A stretch of DNA of 64,000 bases, from contig NZ_CP073720.1 in NCBI RefSeq assembly GCF_025137375.1, positions 3,434,501-3,498,500 of the forward strand, written 5' to 3'. Positions 7,934-19,474 of the stretch are shown here, one piece after another. Numbering within the stretch: position 1 is the first letter of the stretch; every line of letters starts with the position of its first letter. Position numbers and translations under genes: made by a program. The notes beneath the pieces were generated by a model. It searched no databases and was not told the origin of the DNA. It was given only the letters and a program-made list of their open reading frames with translations. The stretch is from Dactylosporangium fulvum. Its GTDB lineage: Bacteria; Actinomycetota; Actinomycetes; Mycobacteriales; Micromonosporaceae.

Positions 7934-9127
7934 ATGCGCCTGACGTACACCGATGAGCAGCGACAGCTGCGTGCCGAACTCTCCCGGTACTTCCGAACTC
8001 ACCTGGAGGGGGAGTTCTCCGACCTGCGATGGGAAGATCACGGGCCGCGTTACCGCGCCTGGATTCGCCGCCTCGGCTCGGACGGCTGGCTCGGCCTCGG
8101 CTGGCCGCTGGAGTACGGCGGCCAGGGGCGTCCCGCGATGGATCAGTTCATCTTCTATGACGAGGCGCAGCGGGCCGGCGCACCGATACCGATGATCTCG
8201 CTGAACACGGTCGGGCCCACCCTGATGGATTACGGCACCCCCGAGCAGAAGGAGCGGTTCCTGCCGGCGATTCTGCGCGGCGAGATCGACTTCGCGATCG
8301 GTTACACGGAGCCCGAGGCAGGTACCGACCTGGCGTCGCTGCGTACCCGGGCGGTCCGGGACGGCGACGAGTACGTGGTGAACGGCACCAAGGTCTTCAC
8401 GAGCCGGGGTGCCACGGCCGACTACATCTGGTTGGCCGCGCGTACCGAACCCGATACCCAGGACCATCGGGGCATCTCGGTGTTCATCGTCGGCACCGCG
8501 TCGCCCGGCTACAGTGCGGCCCCCATCCGCACCCTCGCCTCCTATGACACCTACATCACCCACTATCAGGACGTGCGCGTGCCGTGCGACGGGTTGGTGG
8601 GCGAGGAGGGTGACGGCTGGCGGCTGATGCAGACCCAGCTCAATCACGAGCGCGTCGCGATGGCGGGGTTCGGCGGCCTGGCTGTCCGGCTGCACGAGGA
8701 GGTCGTGGCGTGGGCGGGCACCACGGAACGGGACGGTGTCCTCGTCATCGACATTCCGTGGGTACAGCACAACTTGGCCCGCAGTCACGCTCTCGTCGAG
8801 GCGATGCACCTGCTCAACTGCCGTATGGCGTGGGAGGTCGGCCGCGACGAGGTGGACCCGGCGGACGCCTCCGCGGTGAAGGTGTTCGGCACCGAGACGG
8901 TGCTGCGGGTCTACCGGCTGCTCATGGAGGTAGTGGGCCCGGAGAGCTTGCTCGCGGATACGAGTCGTGGGCACTCGCCTTGGGGAGCGCTGGAGTTCGC
9001 CTACCGCCGCGCCGTGATCAACACTTTCGGGGGCGGGACGAACGAGGTGCAGCGCGAGATCGTGGCCAGGGCCGGCCTCGGGATGCCCAGGGTCGATCGG
9101 CGTCTGCACTCGGCGGTGCGGGCATGA
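7934..9127 (+). CDS. Acyl-CoA dehydrogenase, FAD-binding subunit of a probable alpha2beta2 pair
   Basis: This 397-residue flavoprotein carries the acyl-CoA dehydrogenase signatures IGYTEPEAGTDLASLRT (FAD/substrate loop) near residue 125, VNGTKVFTSRG, and the C-terminal NTFGGGTNEVQREIVA. It would introduce an alpha,beta double bond into an acyl-CoA, passing electrons to ETF. It heads a four-gene operon (dehydrogenase, hot-dog protein, second dehydrogenase, MaoC) with 4-bp or closer overlaps. This is the same order of functions as the actinobacterial igr operon fadE28-fadE29-chsH2-chsH1, where two dehydrogenase halves form a heterotetramer. By analogy it pairs with the product of the gene at 9702. 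The ATG at 7934 lies 33 bp after operator b; no strong Shine-Dalgarno is visible. Confidence 0.9.
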   Translation: MRLTYTDEQRQLRAELSRYFRTHLEGEFSDLRWEDHGPRYRAWIRRLGSDGWLGLGWPLEYGGQGRPAMDQFIFYDEAQRAGAPIPMISLNTVGPTLMDYGTPEQKERFLPAILRGEIDFAIGYTEPEAGTDLASLRTRAVRDGDEYVVNGTKVFTSRGATADYIWLAARTEPDTQDHRGISVFIVGTASPGYSAAPIRTLASYDTYITHYQDVRVPCDGLVGEEGDGWRLMQTQLNHERVAMAGFGGLAVRLHEEVVAWAGTTERDGVLVIDIPWVQHNLARSHALVEAMHLLNCRMAWEVGRDEVDPADASAVKVFGTETVLRVYRLLMEVVGPESLLADTSRGHSPWGALEFAYRRAVINTFGGGTNEVQREIVARAGLGMPRVDRRLHSAVRA

Positions 9128-9702
9128 CGGCGCCGAACCGCGGGCCGGAGGCCTCCGGTGGCCCGGTGGTGGACGAGCTGCACACCCGCCTGTTGACCTT
9201 CGTCGGCCGGACCAGTGGGTCGCCCCGGGTCGCCCCGGATGCCGTCAACGAACCGATGATCCGTCATTGGTGCCAGGCGATGAGCGACTGGAACCCCGCC
9301 TACACCGATCCGGACCGGGCCCGCACGGGACCGTTCCGGCAGACAGTCGCTCCGCCGGCCATGCTCCAGTCCTGGACGCATCACGACCGGCGGTGCCCCA
9401 GTCCGAAGCAGTCGGGCAACGCCGAAGAGGAACTGGTCGCGGAGCTCGCGGACGCCGGCTACACCTCCGTGGTGGCGACCGGCTGCACGCTGCGCATCGC
9501 CCGGTATCTCACGGTCGGAGAACGGGTGCGCTACCAGGCAACGATCCGGTCGATCTCGCCACGGAAGTCGACGGCACTCGGTGAGGGCTACTTCATCACC
9601 ACCGAGATGCGCTACACCGACGACGCGGATGAGTTGGTCGGCTCGGTCGACTTCGTGACGCTGCGGTTCCGGCCGCGGCGGCCGCGTGAGCGGGGAGAGT
9701 GA
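9124..9702 (+). CDS. MaoC-like hot-dog protein (ChsH2 N-terminal-domain-like hydratase subunit)
   Basis: This 192-residue protein has a single hot-dog domain of the FAS1-like dehydratase type: a pattern around residues 45-65 with AMSDWNPAYTD, then APPAMLQSW, and a late strand TLRIARYLTVGERVRYQATI. It resembles the N-terminal domain of ChsH2, the steroid side-chain hydratase subunit, but lacks the C-terminal DUF35 part that in ChsH2 recruits the aldolase Ltp2. It probably combines with the small MaoC protein encoded at 10823 to make an active enoyl-CoA hydratase. The start is the ATGA overlap with the upstream dehydrogenase; the downstream gene starts at the A of this gene's TGA. A free-standing DUF35 protein exists at 31.9 kb in the same regulon and may supply the missing part. 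Confidence 0.8.
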   Translation: MTAPNRGPEASGGPVVDELHTRLLTFVGRTSGSPRVAPDAVNEPMIRHWCQAMSDWNPAYTDPDRARTGPFRQTVAPPAMLQSWTHHDRRCPSPKQSGNAEEELVAELADAGYTSVVATGCTLRIARYLTVGERVRYQATIRSISPRKSTALGEGYFITTEMRYTDDADELVGSVDFVTLRFRPRRPRERGE

Positions 9703-10826
9703 TGGACTTTTCGTTCGACGAGGACCAGACCGCGGTGGCGCAGCTGGCCCGGCAGGTGTTCAGTGACCTCGTCACGCCCGAGCGGCTGGCCGCGCGGCAG
9801 ACGTCCGGATCCGACTGGGACGAGGAGCTGTGGCGAGTGCTCGCCGGCGCGGGGCTGCTCGGGATCGCGTTGCCTGAGGACGTGGGTGGGGCCGCGCGCG
9901 GCGTGGTGGAAGCGGGCCTGGTCGCGTGGGAGGCCGGCCGCTGCGTCGCCCCGGCGCCGTTGTCGGGGGTACTCGCCGCCGCCCTGGCGCTGGCCGGCCT
10001 GCCCGCGGCGCTGCGGCCCGACCGGCTCCTCGCCGAGATCGCGGCGGGACGGGCACTGGTGATCCCGTCGGTGGCGGGCGCGCAGGAGGCCGTGCGACCC
10101 ATCGCACTCAAACCCGTCGAGGGCGGCTGGACAGCGCACGGAACCCTGCCGGTGGTGCCGTACGCCACGATCGCCGACCGTCTGCTTGTCGCCGCGGTCG
10201 ATCCGCATGGTGCCCGGTTCGCGGTCCTGCTCCAGCCGAGGTTGCCGGGGGTGGTCGTGGAGCCGGTGGAAACCAGTGGCGTGGACGTCTGCGCCCGGGT
10301 CGCGGTGGAGGGGCCGCTGCTGCGCGACGGGGACGTGTTCGCCGGCGAGGCCGGTATCGCGCTGCTCGAGCGGGCCCGGCTGCATCACCTTGTGCTGAGC
10401 ACCGCCGAGATCTGCGGTCTGGCCAAGGCGGCGCTGCGGCTCACCGCCGATTACACCACCCGGCGGCGGCAGTTCGGCCGCCCACTGGGCTCCTTCCAGG
10501 CGGTCGCCAACCGGGTGGCTGACGGATTCATCGATCTCCAGGCGATGACCTGGACGATGTGGAAGGCCGCCAACCTGCTGGACCAGGGGGAGGATGCCCG
10601 GGACGCGGTGTCGGTGGCGCGGTTCTGGGCCGCCGAGGGCGGCCACCGGATCATTTCCGCGGCCCACCACCTGCACGGCGGGGTGGGCATCGATCTCGAC
10701 TACCAGCTGCATCGGTACTTCTTCAGGTTCAAGACGCTCGAGTTCACCCTCGGTGCGGCGGCCGAGCACCTGGCGGGGTTGGGCCGGTCTCTCGCCACGC
10801 GTAGCCGACCAGGAGGTGCGTTGTGA
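9702..10826 (+). CDS. Acyl-CoA dehydrogenase, second subunit of the pair
   Basis: This 374-residue protein is the smaller, more divergent acyl-CoA dehydrogenase half: N-terminal DFSFDEDQTAVAQLARQVF, a poorly conserved middle domain lacking the usual TEP(E/D)AGSD loop, and a well-kept C-terminal domain with TTRRRQFGRPLGSFQAVANR and HHLHGGVGIDLDYQLHRYFF. Loss of the FAD/acyl loop in one partner is the hallmark of heterotetrameric dehydrogenases such as FadE26-FadE27 and FadE28-FadE29. It is translationally coupled on both sides. I chose the ATG at 9702, which overlaps the previous stop, over a GTG one codon earlier. It probably contributes to the flavin pocket of its partner at 7934. Confidence 0.87.
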   Translation: MDFSFDEDQTAVAQLARQVFSDLVTPERLAARQTSGSDWDEELWRVLAGAGLLGIALPEDVGGAARGVVEAGLVAWEAGRCVAPAPLSGVLAAALALAGLPAALRPDRLLAEIAAGRALVIPSVAGAQEAVRPIALKPVEGGWTAHGTLPVVPYATIADRLLVAAVDPHGARFAVLLQPRLPGVVVEPVETSGVDVCARVAVEGPLLRDGDVFAGEAGIALLERARLHHLVLSTAEICGLAKAALRLTADYTTRRRQFGRPLGSFQAVANRVADGFIDLQAMTWTMWKAANLLDQGEDARDAVSVARFWAAEGGHRIISAAHHLHGGVGIDLDYQLHRYFFRFKTLEFTLGAAAEHLAGLGRSLATRSRPGGAL

Positions 10827-11236
10827 CGGGGACGCCGACCGCCCAAGTGGGACAGGAACTGCCGGTGCTGGACGTGGAGGTCACCACCACGCTGATCGTG
10901 TGCGGGGCAATCGCCTCGCGCGACTTCTACCCCGGCCACCACGATCGCGACGCGGCGGTGCGGGCGGGCTCACCGGACGTCTTCATGAACATCATGACCA
11001 CGGCGGGTCTGGTGAGTCGCTACCTCACGGATTGGGCCGGCCCGAGGGCGGTGCTGCACGAGATCGACCTGCGTCTCGGCGCGCCGAACTACCCGGGAGA
11101 CATCATGCGACTCACCGGCGAGGTCGTGCAGAGCACTGCCGCGGACGCCGGGACGACGGTGACCGTGCGCTTCGAAGGCCGCAACGACCGCGGCGCCCAT
11201 GTTCGCGGGTCCGCCCGGCTGCAGATCTGTCAATAG
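10823..11236 (+). CDS. MaoC-domain enoyl-CoA hydratase subunit (ChsH1-like)
   Basis: This 137-residue single hot-dog protein begins at a GTG overlapping the previous TGA. The hydratase-2 type motif reads ASRDFYPGHHD near residues 32-42, keeping the catalytic Asp and His. Size and motif match ChsH1, the catalytic partner of ChsH2 in the igr operon. With the protein at 9124 it would hydrate the enoyl-CoA made by the dehydrogenase pair. It is the last gene of the operon; the next gene has its own promoter 14 bp downstream. Confidence 0.85.
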   Translation: MTGTPTAQVGQELPVLDVEVTTTLIVCGAIASRDFYPGHHDRDAAVRAGSPDVFMNIMTTAGLVSRYLTDWAGPRAVLHEIDLRLGAPNYPGDIMRLTGEVVQSTAADAGTTVTVRFEGRNDRGAHVRGSARLQICQ

Positions 11237-11249
11237 GGAAAGTGGGGCC

Positions 11250-11279
11250 TTGACACCCCTGTCATGACGCCCATAGCTT
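11250..11279 (+). promoter_or_regulatory. Predicted promoter for the solute-binding lipoprotein
   Basis: A consensus -35 TTGACA at 11250-11255 is followed after 18 bp by TAGCTT at 11274-11279, a TAnnnT type -10. The predicted start near 11286 immediately precedes operator c. Confidence 0.6.
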
Positions 11280-11287
11280 CTGCAATG

Positions 11288-11312
11288 TGAAAGCCACATC
11301 CAGTATGTGGAG
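11288..11312. promoter_or_regulatory. Predicted IclR-family operator, site c
   Basis: Half-sites TGAAA (11288-11292), ATCCA (11298-11302) and TGGAG (11308-11312) alternate with 5-bp spacers, matching the consensus. The position just after the predicted transcription start suits repression. The solute-binding lipoprotein gene starts 17 bp further on. Confidence 0.7.
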
Positions 11313-11328
11313 TGAGGAGGTGATCGTT

Positions 11329-13699
<2,371 letters not shown>

Positions 13700-13700
<1 letters not shown>

Positions 13701-15862
13701 TGTCCGCTGCCCCACCGCACAACGCGCGCGCCGAGGAGCGGAAGCTGCTGGCCGGCGCGCTGGACGGGTGGACGCGGCGGCACGCGGGCCCGCAGCTTCC
13801 GCGTGCCGCGCTGACGGGTGGGCCGGCGCCTGATCCCGTTCGCGGCCTCGCTGAGCTCGGGTTGCTGGCCGCGCACCTGCCGGAACCGATCGGCGGAGGA
13901 GGTGACCCGCTCGACCTGATCATCGTCGTCGAGCGACTCGCCGCCGCGCTCACCACCGGTTCCTACTTCGCCGGGCTGCTCGCCACCCTCGCCCTCGCCG
14001 ACCACCTGGATCATCCGCTGGCGGCCTCGCTGTGCGAGGAGATCAGCTCGGGGCGGGCCCGGGTGGCCGTCGCGGTGGACGGCGCACCGCGACTCATTGC
14101 GACCCCCGACGGCGGGCTGCGCGTGCGGGGCGACCTGCCGCTGCTGGTCGGTCCGGCCGACGCCGAGTTGCTCCTCGTCCGCGCGCTCGCGGATCGGGAG
14201 CGGTGGCTGCTGCTGCGGCGCGGGGAGGTCGTCACTCGCCCCGAGCCGGCATTCGATGGTGCCCGGCCGATGGCGAGCGGCACTGTCGACGCCAGCCAGG
14301 GTCGTGACCGACTGTTGCCGGTGGGGCTCTCCACGTCCATTCCCCACGCACTCGGTCTGCTCTGTGCGGCCGAGGCGGCCGGGACCCTGGACTGGTGTAC
14401 CCGGACCGCGGCGGCCCACGCGGTGAGCCGCGAGCAGTTCGGGCGGCCGATCGGGGCCTTCCAGTCCGTGAAGCATCGGTGCGCCGATCTCCTCGTGCGA
14501 CGGGAGACCGTCCGGGCCCTGGTTTGGGAGGCGGCGCGGAGCTGGCACGGTCCGCGCCGTGGCGTGGCGGTGACGGCCGCCGCCGTCCTCGCGCCGGACC
14601 TGGCGGTCGCCGGCGCCGGATCATGCCTGCAGATCCTGGGCGGTCTCGGCTTCACCTGGGAACACGACGTGCACCTGCACCTGCGGCGGGCGGTCGTGAA
14701 CCAGCGGCTGGCCGCCGGGCCGGCGGAGGCCGTCGACCTCGGTCGCCGCTGCCTCACCGGCGGGCTGCCCGAGCCGACCCCCCTGGCGGGCGACGGCGGG
14801 GAGGGCGAGACCGAGGCGTTGGCCGCGGTACGCCGGTGTGCGGCGGTGGCCCCGGAGCACCGCCGGGCGGCACTCGCCGCCGAGGGACTCATCGTCCCGG
14901 AACTATCACCTCCGTGGGGTCGCGGCGTCGGGCCACGCGAAGCGGCCGAGATCCTCACCGCATCGCGGGCGTACGGAATCGAACCGCCCGACCTCGGCAT
15001 CGCCCGTTGGGTGCTCCCGGTACTGCTTGACGGCACGCTCTCCCCGCAGCGCGAACGAATGATCGCGGCGATCCTCTCCGGCGAGCAGCGCTGGTGCCAG
15101 CTGTTCAGCGAGCCCGGGGCAGGCTCGGACCTGGCGGGCCTGGCGACGCGGGCGGTCCGGGTCGCGGGTGGATGGCGCCTGAGCGGCCAGAAGGTGTGGA
15201 CATCCCGCGCGCATGAGGCCGACTGGGGACTCTGCCTGGCCAGGACCGGCGGCGGCCCGCGCCACCGTGGGATCACCTGTTTCGCGATTGCCATGAGTAC
15301 CCCCGGCATCGACGTGCGTCCACTGCGGCAGATCACCGGCGAGACACGGTTCAACGAGGTGTTTCTCGATGACGTGTTCGTGCCCGACGCGATGGTGCTC
15401 GGCGAGGTCGACGACGGGTGGCGGTTGGTGCGGCTCGCTCTGGCGGCGGAACGGACCGCGATGAGCACCATGGCCTTCTCCGACGGCGGCTTCGACCGGA
15501 TCCTCGCCACGGCGCGCTCGGTCCACCCCGACGCCACCGTGCTGGGGCGGCTGGGCCGGCTCGCGGCGGCCGAGTACGCGGTCCGGGCGCTCGGGCTCCG
15601 CGCGGCGCACTCGCAGTCGGAGGGGTCGGCGGGCCCGGACCCCACAGTGCGCAAGCTCATCAGCGTCGAGCACCGGCAGGAGGTGGCCGCGTTCGGGCTG
15701 GAACTGCTTGGACGCGGTGCCCTTACCGACGGGGCCGACGCGCGGCATTGGCGGCACGCGTTCCTGGATACCCGGGGGCTCAGCATCGGAGGAGGGACCA
15801 GCGAGGTCATGCGCAACGTCATTGGTGAGCGCCTGCTCGGCCTGCCCAAGGAACGGTCATGA
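13700..15862 (+). CDS. Fused two-domain acyl-CoA dehydrogenase (FadE34/ChsE3-like)
   Basis: At 720 residues this is twice the normal dehydrogenase length. Residues 1 to about 360 form a divergent dehydrogenase half with a C-terminal motif AHAVSREQFGRPIGAFQSVKHR and LQILGGLGFTWEHDVHLHLRR. Residues about 380 to 720 form a canonical half with QLFSEPGAGSDLAGLATRAVR, LSGQKVWTSRAHEADWG and GGGTSEVMRNVIGERLLGLP. Mycobacterial FadE34 (ChsE3), a steroid side-chain dehydrogenase, has the same fused layout and length, replacing a heterotetramer by a homodimer. It would oxidise a bulky acyl-CoA. ATG at 13700 overlaps the thiolase stop and the TGA overlaps the next ATG, so translation is coupled. No frameshift separates the halves; this is a genuine fusion. 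Confidence 0.9.
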
Positions 15863-17529
15863 CCGGTCCGGAGCGAAGCGAGCACGGGCCGACCGTACGC
15901 GATCTCGTTCTCGCCAGGGCCGGCGACCACCGGACCGGGCTGATCTTCGAGGATCGGACCTGGACCTGGGACGAGGTGGTGACACAGGCCCACCGGTGGG
16001 CCGATCTGCTGATGTCCTACCGTCGGCCGGGACCGTTCCACATCGGTACCCTGCTCGACACGACGCCTGAGCACATTTTCCTGCTCTGCGGGGCGGCCCT
16101 GTGCGGCGCGACGGTCGTCGGTCTCAACGCGACCCGCTCACCCGCGGGGCTGGCCCGGGACGCCCGCCGCGCGGACTGCCAGGTCGTGGTCACCGAGCCC
16201 GCTCTGCAGCCGCGGCTGGACGGGATCGACCTCGGCGTACCGGTTCTGGATGCCACTCGGATCGACATCCCGGACCACCCGGCCGGGTCCGCGCCGCCGG
16301 TACGCCCCGACTCGCTGTACCTTCTCCTGTTCACCTCCGGCACCAGTGGCGAACCGAAGGCGGTGCGCTGTTCGCAGGGGGCCATCGTCCGGCGGGGGAA
16401 CAAGGTCGCCGATCGGGTGTCGCTGGGCCCCGAGGACACCGCGTACATCTGCATGCCGCTGTTCCATTCGAACGCGATCATCGCCGGCTTCGCCCCCGCG
16501 CTCGTCGCCGGTGCCGCGCTGGCGCTGCGCCGGTCGTTCTCCGCATCCGGCTTCCTGGCCGACGTGCGCAGGTTCGGCGCGACGTACGCCAACTACGTGG
16601 GCAAGCCGTTGAGCTACATCCTCGCCCAGCCCGAGCGCCCGGACGATGCCGACAGCACCCTGCGGGCGGTCTTCGGCAACGAAGCGGCCGCACGCGACAT
16701 CGTCGCCTTCGGACGCAGGTTCGACTGCCTGGTCTTCGACCACTATGGGCAGACGGAGGGCGGGCTGACGCTCGCCCGTGACCCGGGTGACCCGCCGGGC
16801 GCCATGGGACGAGGCAGCGGCGGGGAGCGGGTGGTGGACCCGGTCACCGGGCGCGAATGCCCGCCGGCCCGGATCGAGAACGGGCGGATCAGCAACGCCG
16901 ACGAGTGCATCGGGGAGTTGGTCAACACCGGCGGTCTCGGCTCGTTCGAGGGCTACTACGACGATCCCGAGGCCGAACGGGAACGGACCCGCAACGGGTG
17001 GTACTGGACCGGGGACCTGGCCTTCCGTGACGAGCAGGGCCGTTTCTACTTCGCCGGGCGACGTGGCGATTGGGCCCGCGTGGACGGGGAGAACATGGCG
17101 CTGGCCGGGATCGAACTTGTGTTGCAGCGCCACCCGGACGTGGTCAACCTCGCCGTCTATCCGGTACCGGACCCCGCCGCTGGCGACCAGCTCATGGTGG
17201 CCTTGCACTGGCGAGCCGACCGGCCGTTCGATCCCGCCGCGTTTGAGCGGTGGCTCCGCGAGCAGCCCGACCTGGGGCCCAAGGGCATTCCCCGCTTTGT
17301 CCGGCTCACCCGCGCGCTTCCCATGACGGCGACGAACAAGGTCCGGAAACGCGTGCTCGTCGCCGAGCGCTGGGAGGTGGACGACCCGGTGTGGTGGCGT
17401 CCCCGGGCCGCCGACGGATTTTGCCGCTTCGATGCGTCCGCGCGCGCCGAGTGGAACATGCTCTTCGAGCGGCACGGCCGGGCCGTTGCGCTCGATCTGG
17501 CTGGATCGGGATACGGAGGCGAGTCGTGA
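15859..17529 (+). CDS. Acyl-CoA synthetase, FadD17/FATP-like
   Basis: This 556-residue AMP-forming synthetase resembles the very-long-chain/FATP-like group. The P-loop is LLFTSGTSGEPKAVRCSQGAI, A5 reads DHYGQTEGG, A7 is WYWTGDLAFRDEQGRFYFAGRRGDW, where the GRRGDW spacing with WARVDGENM differs from the common DRxKDxIxxGGxN, and the C-terminal catalytic lysine is in TATNKVRKRVL. The last 60 residues after that lysine form a hydrophilic tail with WWRPRAADGF, as in FadD17. It overlaps the genes on both sides by 4 bp. It probably activates a large, non-linear acid such as a side-chain carboxylate of a polycyclic compound. Substrate is not deducible. Confidence 0.88.
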   Translation: MTGPERSEHGPTVRDLVLARAGDHRTGLIFEDRTWTWDEVVTQAHRWADLLMSYRRPGPFHIGTLLDTTPEHIFLLCGAALCGATVVGLNATRSPAGLARDARRADCQVVVTEPALQPRLDGIDLGVPVLDATRIDIPDHPAGSAPPVRPDSLYLLLFTSGTSGEPKAVRCSQGAIVRRGNKVADRVSLGPEDTAYICMPLFHSNAIIAGFAPALVAGAALALRRSFSASGFLADVRRFGATYANYVGKPLSYILAQPERPDDADSTLRAVFGNEAAARDIVAFGRRFDCLVFDHYGQTEGGLTLARDPGDPPGAMGRGSGGERVVDPVTGRECPPARIENGRISNADECIGELVNTGGLGSFEGYYDDPEAERERTRNGWYWTGDLAFRDEQGRFYFAGRRGDWARVDGENMALAGIELVLQRHPDVVNLAVYPVPDPAAGDQLMVALHWRADRPFDPAAFERWLREQPDLGPKGIPRFVRLTRALPMTATNKVRKRVLVAERWEVDDPVWWRPRAADGFCRFDASARAEWNMLFERHGRAVALDLAGSGYGGES

Positions 17530-18464
17530 CCACGGTGGATCTCTCCGGGCGGGTGGCGATCGTGACCGGGGCCGGCCGCGGGCTGGGCCGGGCCGAGGCG
17601 CTCGCGCTCGGCGCGGCGGGGGCGAGTGTGGTCGTGAACGATGTGGACGCCGCCGCCGACGAGGTCGTCGACGAGATCGTGTCGGCCGGCGGCGAGGCGG
17701 TCGCCGATCACGCGGACGTCGCGGACCTGGCACAGGCCGGCGCGCTGGTCGACACCGCGGTGCGGGTGTTCGGCCGGTTGGACGTGCTGGTGAACAACGC
17801 CGGGATCGTGCGGGACCGGATGGTCTTCACGATGTCCGAGCGGGAATGGGACGACGTGCTGCGGGTGCACCTGCGGGGGCACTTCTGCACGACGCGGTGG
17901 GCCACCGCGTACTGGCGGGCCGAGGCGAAGGCCGGGCGGGCCGTCGGGGCCTCGATCGTCAACACGGCCTCCGAGGCGTTTCTCAACGCGCCGGCCGGTC
18001 AGCCCAACTACGCGGCGGCGAAGGCCGGAATCGTGGCGTTGACCGTGTCCACGGCGAAGGGGTGCGCGGCGTACGGGGTCAGGGTCAACGCGATCTGTCC
18101 ACGGGCGGCGACCGCCATGACCTCGCCGATCTTCGCGGACCGGCCCGAGGACGCCAGGCGGCTCTCGTCCGAGCATGTCGCGCCGCTGGTGGTGTATCTC
18201 GCCTCGGACGCGGCCGCATCGGTCAGCGGGAACGTCTTCATCTGCTACGGCCCTCGGGTCGGGGTGCTGGCACCGCCCGTCCTGGCCGCGACAGCCGACG
18301 CCCCGGATGGCCGGTGGACGCCGCAGGCCCTCGCGGCGACGTTTGCTGAGTCGCGCTTCGCGCGGCGGCTGAGCGACGGCTATGCCGCCGACGACGTGGT
18401 CGCGGCGGCCGCCGACCTGTGGGGACCAACCCAAGAAGCCCGTCGCGGCCCAGCCGGTCGTTGA
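17526..18464 (+). CDS. Short-chain dehydrogenase/reductase, MFE-2 hydroxyacyl-CoA dehydrogenase-like
   Basis: This 312-residue SDR starts at a GTG overlapping the previous TGA. The nucleotide motif GAGRGLGR is near residue 16, NNAG near residue 90, the catalytic serine in IVNTASE and the YxxxK pair in NYAAAKAG. An acidic residue (ND at the end of strand 2) favours NAD. It resembles the dehydrogenase part of MFE-2, with an extra C-terminal stretch of about 70 residues (LAPPVLAATAD onward) that those proteins use as a linker. It would oxidise the (3R)-hydroxyacyl-CoA from the MaoC hydratases. It is the last gene of its operon; a 138-bp gap holding a promoter and operator d follows. Confidence 0.9.
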   Translation: MTTVDLSGRVAIVTGAGRGLGRAEALALGAAGASVVVNDVDAAADEVVDEIVSAGGEAVADHADVADLAQAGALVDTAVRVFGRLDVLVNNAGIVRDRMVFTMSEREWDDVLRVHLRGHFCTTRWATAYWRAEAKAGRAVGASIVNTASEAFLNAPAGQPNYAAAKAGIVALTVSTAKGCAAYGVRVNAICPRAATAMTSPIFADRPEDARRLSSEHVAPLVVYLASDAAASVSGNVFICYGPRVGVLAPPVLAATADAPDGRWTPQALAATFAESRFARRLSDGYAADDVVAAAADLWGPTQEARRGPAGR

Positions 18465-18494
18465 CGGGTTCTGTTCACTCGAATTAACCGTTTA

Positions 18495-18523
18495 TTGACC
18501 ATGCAAGACCAGGTTGATAGCGT
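18495..18523 (+). promoter_or_regulatory. Predicted promoter for the permease/CoA-transferase operon
   Basis: TTGACC at 18495-18500 and TAGCGT at 18518-18523 are 17 bp apart. The predicted start near 18530 is covered by operator d. Confidence 0.6.
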
Positions 18524-18547
18524 GAAAACCGCTTCCACAATGCGGAT
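18523..18547. promoter_or_regulatory. Predicted IclR-family operator, site d
   Basis: TGAAA (18523-18527), TTCCA (18533-18537) and CGGAT (18543-18547) alternate with 5-bp spacers. The block overlaps the predicted -10 and transcription start of the downstream seven-gene operon. Its presence argues that the permease starts at 18603 rather than at an ATG near 18500. Confidence 0.7.
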
Positions 18548-18602
18548 GTCCCGATCGATCAGGACCGTGGAGACGCGGACCGCGCAGCAGAGGGGGAGAG
18601 CG

Positions 18603-19463
18603 GTGAGTCTTACTCCGCAGACCGTGTCCGATCGGGCAGGGCGGGAGGGCGCAGCGGCCCGTAGTGCTGCCGACGCCCTGATGGACCGGCCCGTCGAGAA
18701 GGCGAGCCTGCTGCGCCGGCGGCCGGAACTGCTGCTCTCACCGGCGGTACTGGTGCTCGTGCTGGCCGTCTGGCACCTCGTTGTGCAGTGGTTCGAGGTG
18801 TCCAGATTCGTGCTGCCACCGCCCGTCGACGTGATCCAGGCGCTGGTGCGCAACATCCAAGAAGGCCGGTACACCGATCATCTGCTCTACACCGTGCGCA
18901 ACTCGCTGACCGGGTTCGCCGCCGGAACGATCCTCGGTGTGCTGGTCGGTGGCCTGCTCGCAGCGTCATCCATCGTGGAGCGCGTGCTGCACCCGTACAT
19001 CGTCGCGTTCCAGACGTTCCCCAAGATCGCGCTGGTCCCGATGCTCACGATCTGGTTCGGCTTCGACGCCCAGCCAAAGATGATCATCGCCGGGATCCTC
19101 GCGTTCTTCCCGGTCATGGTGAACGCCTACGTCGGCCTGACCTCGCTGGACGTGGAGTCCGAGGAGTTGATGCGGTCGCTTCGGTCCTCGCGGCTGCAGA
19201 CGTTCGTCAAACTCCGGCTCCCCACCGCGTTGCCCTACATCTTCGCTGGCCTGGAGCTGGCGCTCGTCTTCGCGATCCTCGGCGCGGTGACCGGGGAGTT
19301 CCTCGGTTCGAGGCAGGGGCTCGGGTTCCTCATCCAGCAGTTCTCGGCCCAGCTGCGCACGGAGGACATCTTCGCACTGCTCATCATTTTCGCCATCTTG
19401 GGCATGGCCGTTCACATGCTCATCAGCTGGCTCCGGAAAAAGGTCATCTACTGGCAGGGCTGA
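18603..19463 (+). CDS. ABC transporter permease (SsuC/TauC class)
   Basis: I place the start at GTG 18603, preceded by GGGGGAGA; a longer in-frame reading would run back through the operator and promoter. The product has 286 residues with about six membrane segments, beginning with LLLSPAVLVLVLAVWHLVV. The cytoplasmic EAA loop reads EELMRSLRSSRLQTFVKLRLP near residue 195, the contact site for the ATPase. It forms the channel for the importer whose binding lipoprotein is at 11.3 kb and whose ATPase is at 20.7 kb. It heads an operon that runs without large gaps to 24.2 kb (amidohydrolase, ATPase, two CoA-transferases, two tiny metalloproteins). Confidence 0.9.
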   Translation: MSLTPQTVSDRAGREGAAARSAADALMDRPVEKASLLRRRPELLLSPAVLVLVLAVWHLVVQWFEVSRFVLPPPVDVIQALVRNIQEGRYTDHLLYTVRNSLTGFAAGTILGVLVGGLLAASSIVERVLHPYIVAFQTFPKIALVPMLTIWFGFDAQPKMIIAGILAFFPVMVNAYVGLTSLDVESEELMRSLRSSRLQTFVKLRLPTALPYIFAGLELALVFAILGAVTGEFLGSRQGLGFLIQQFSAQLRTEDIFALLIIFAILGMAVHMLISWLRKKVIYWQG

Positions 19464-19474
19464 GGAGACACAGC

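Noticed and set aside
11287-11328. Extended N-terminus of the solute-binding protein
   Set aside because: It would lie on the operator and predicted transcription start; the ATG at 11329 has a GGAGGT site and begins a proper lipoprotein signal.
14011-16074. Long minus-strand frames opposite the fused acyl-CoA dehydrogenase
   Set aside because: Ser/Arg/Pro-rich composition without any motif; plus-strand frame is unambiguous.
18495-18602. Extended N-terminus of the ABC permease
   Set aside because: The extra 36 codons overlap the predicted promoter and operator d; GTG 18603 has a strong ribosome site.
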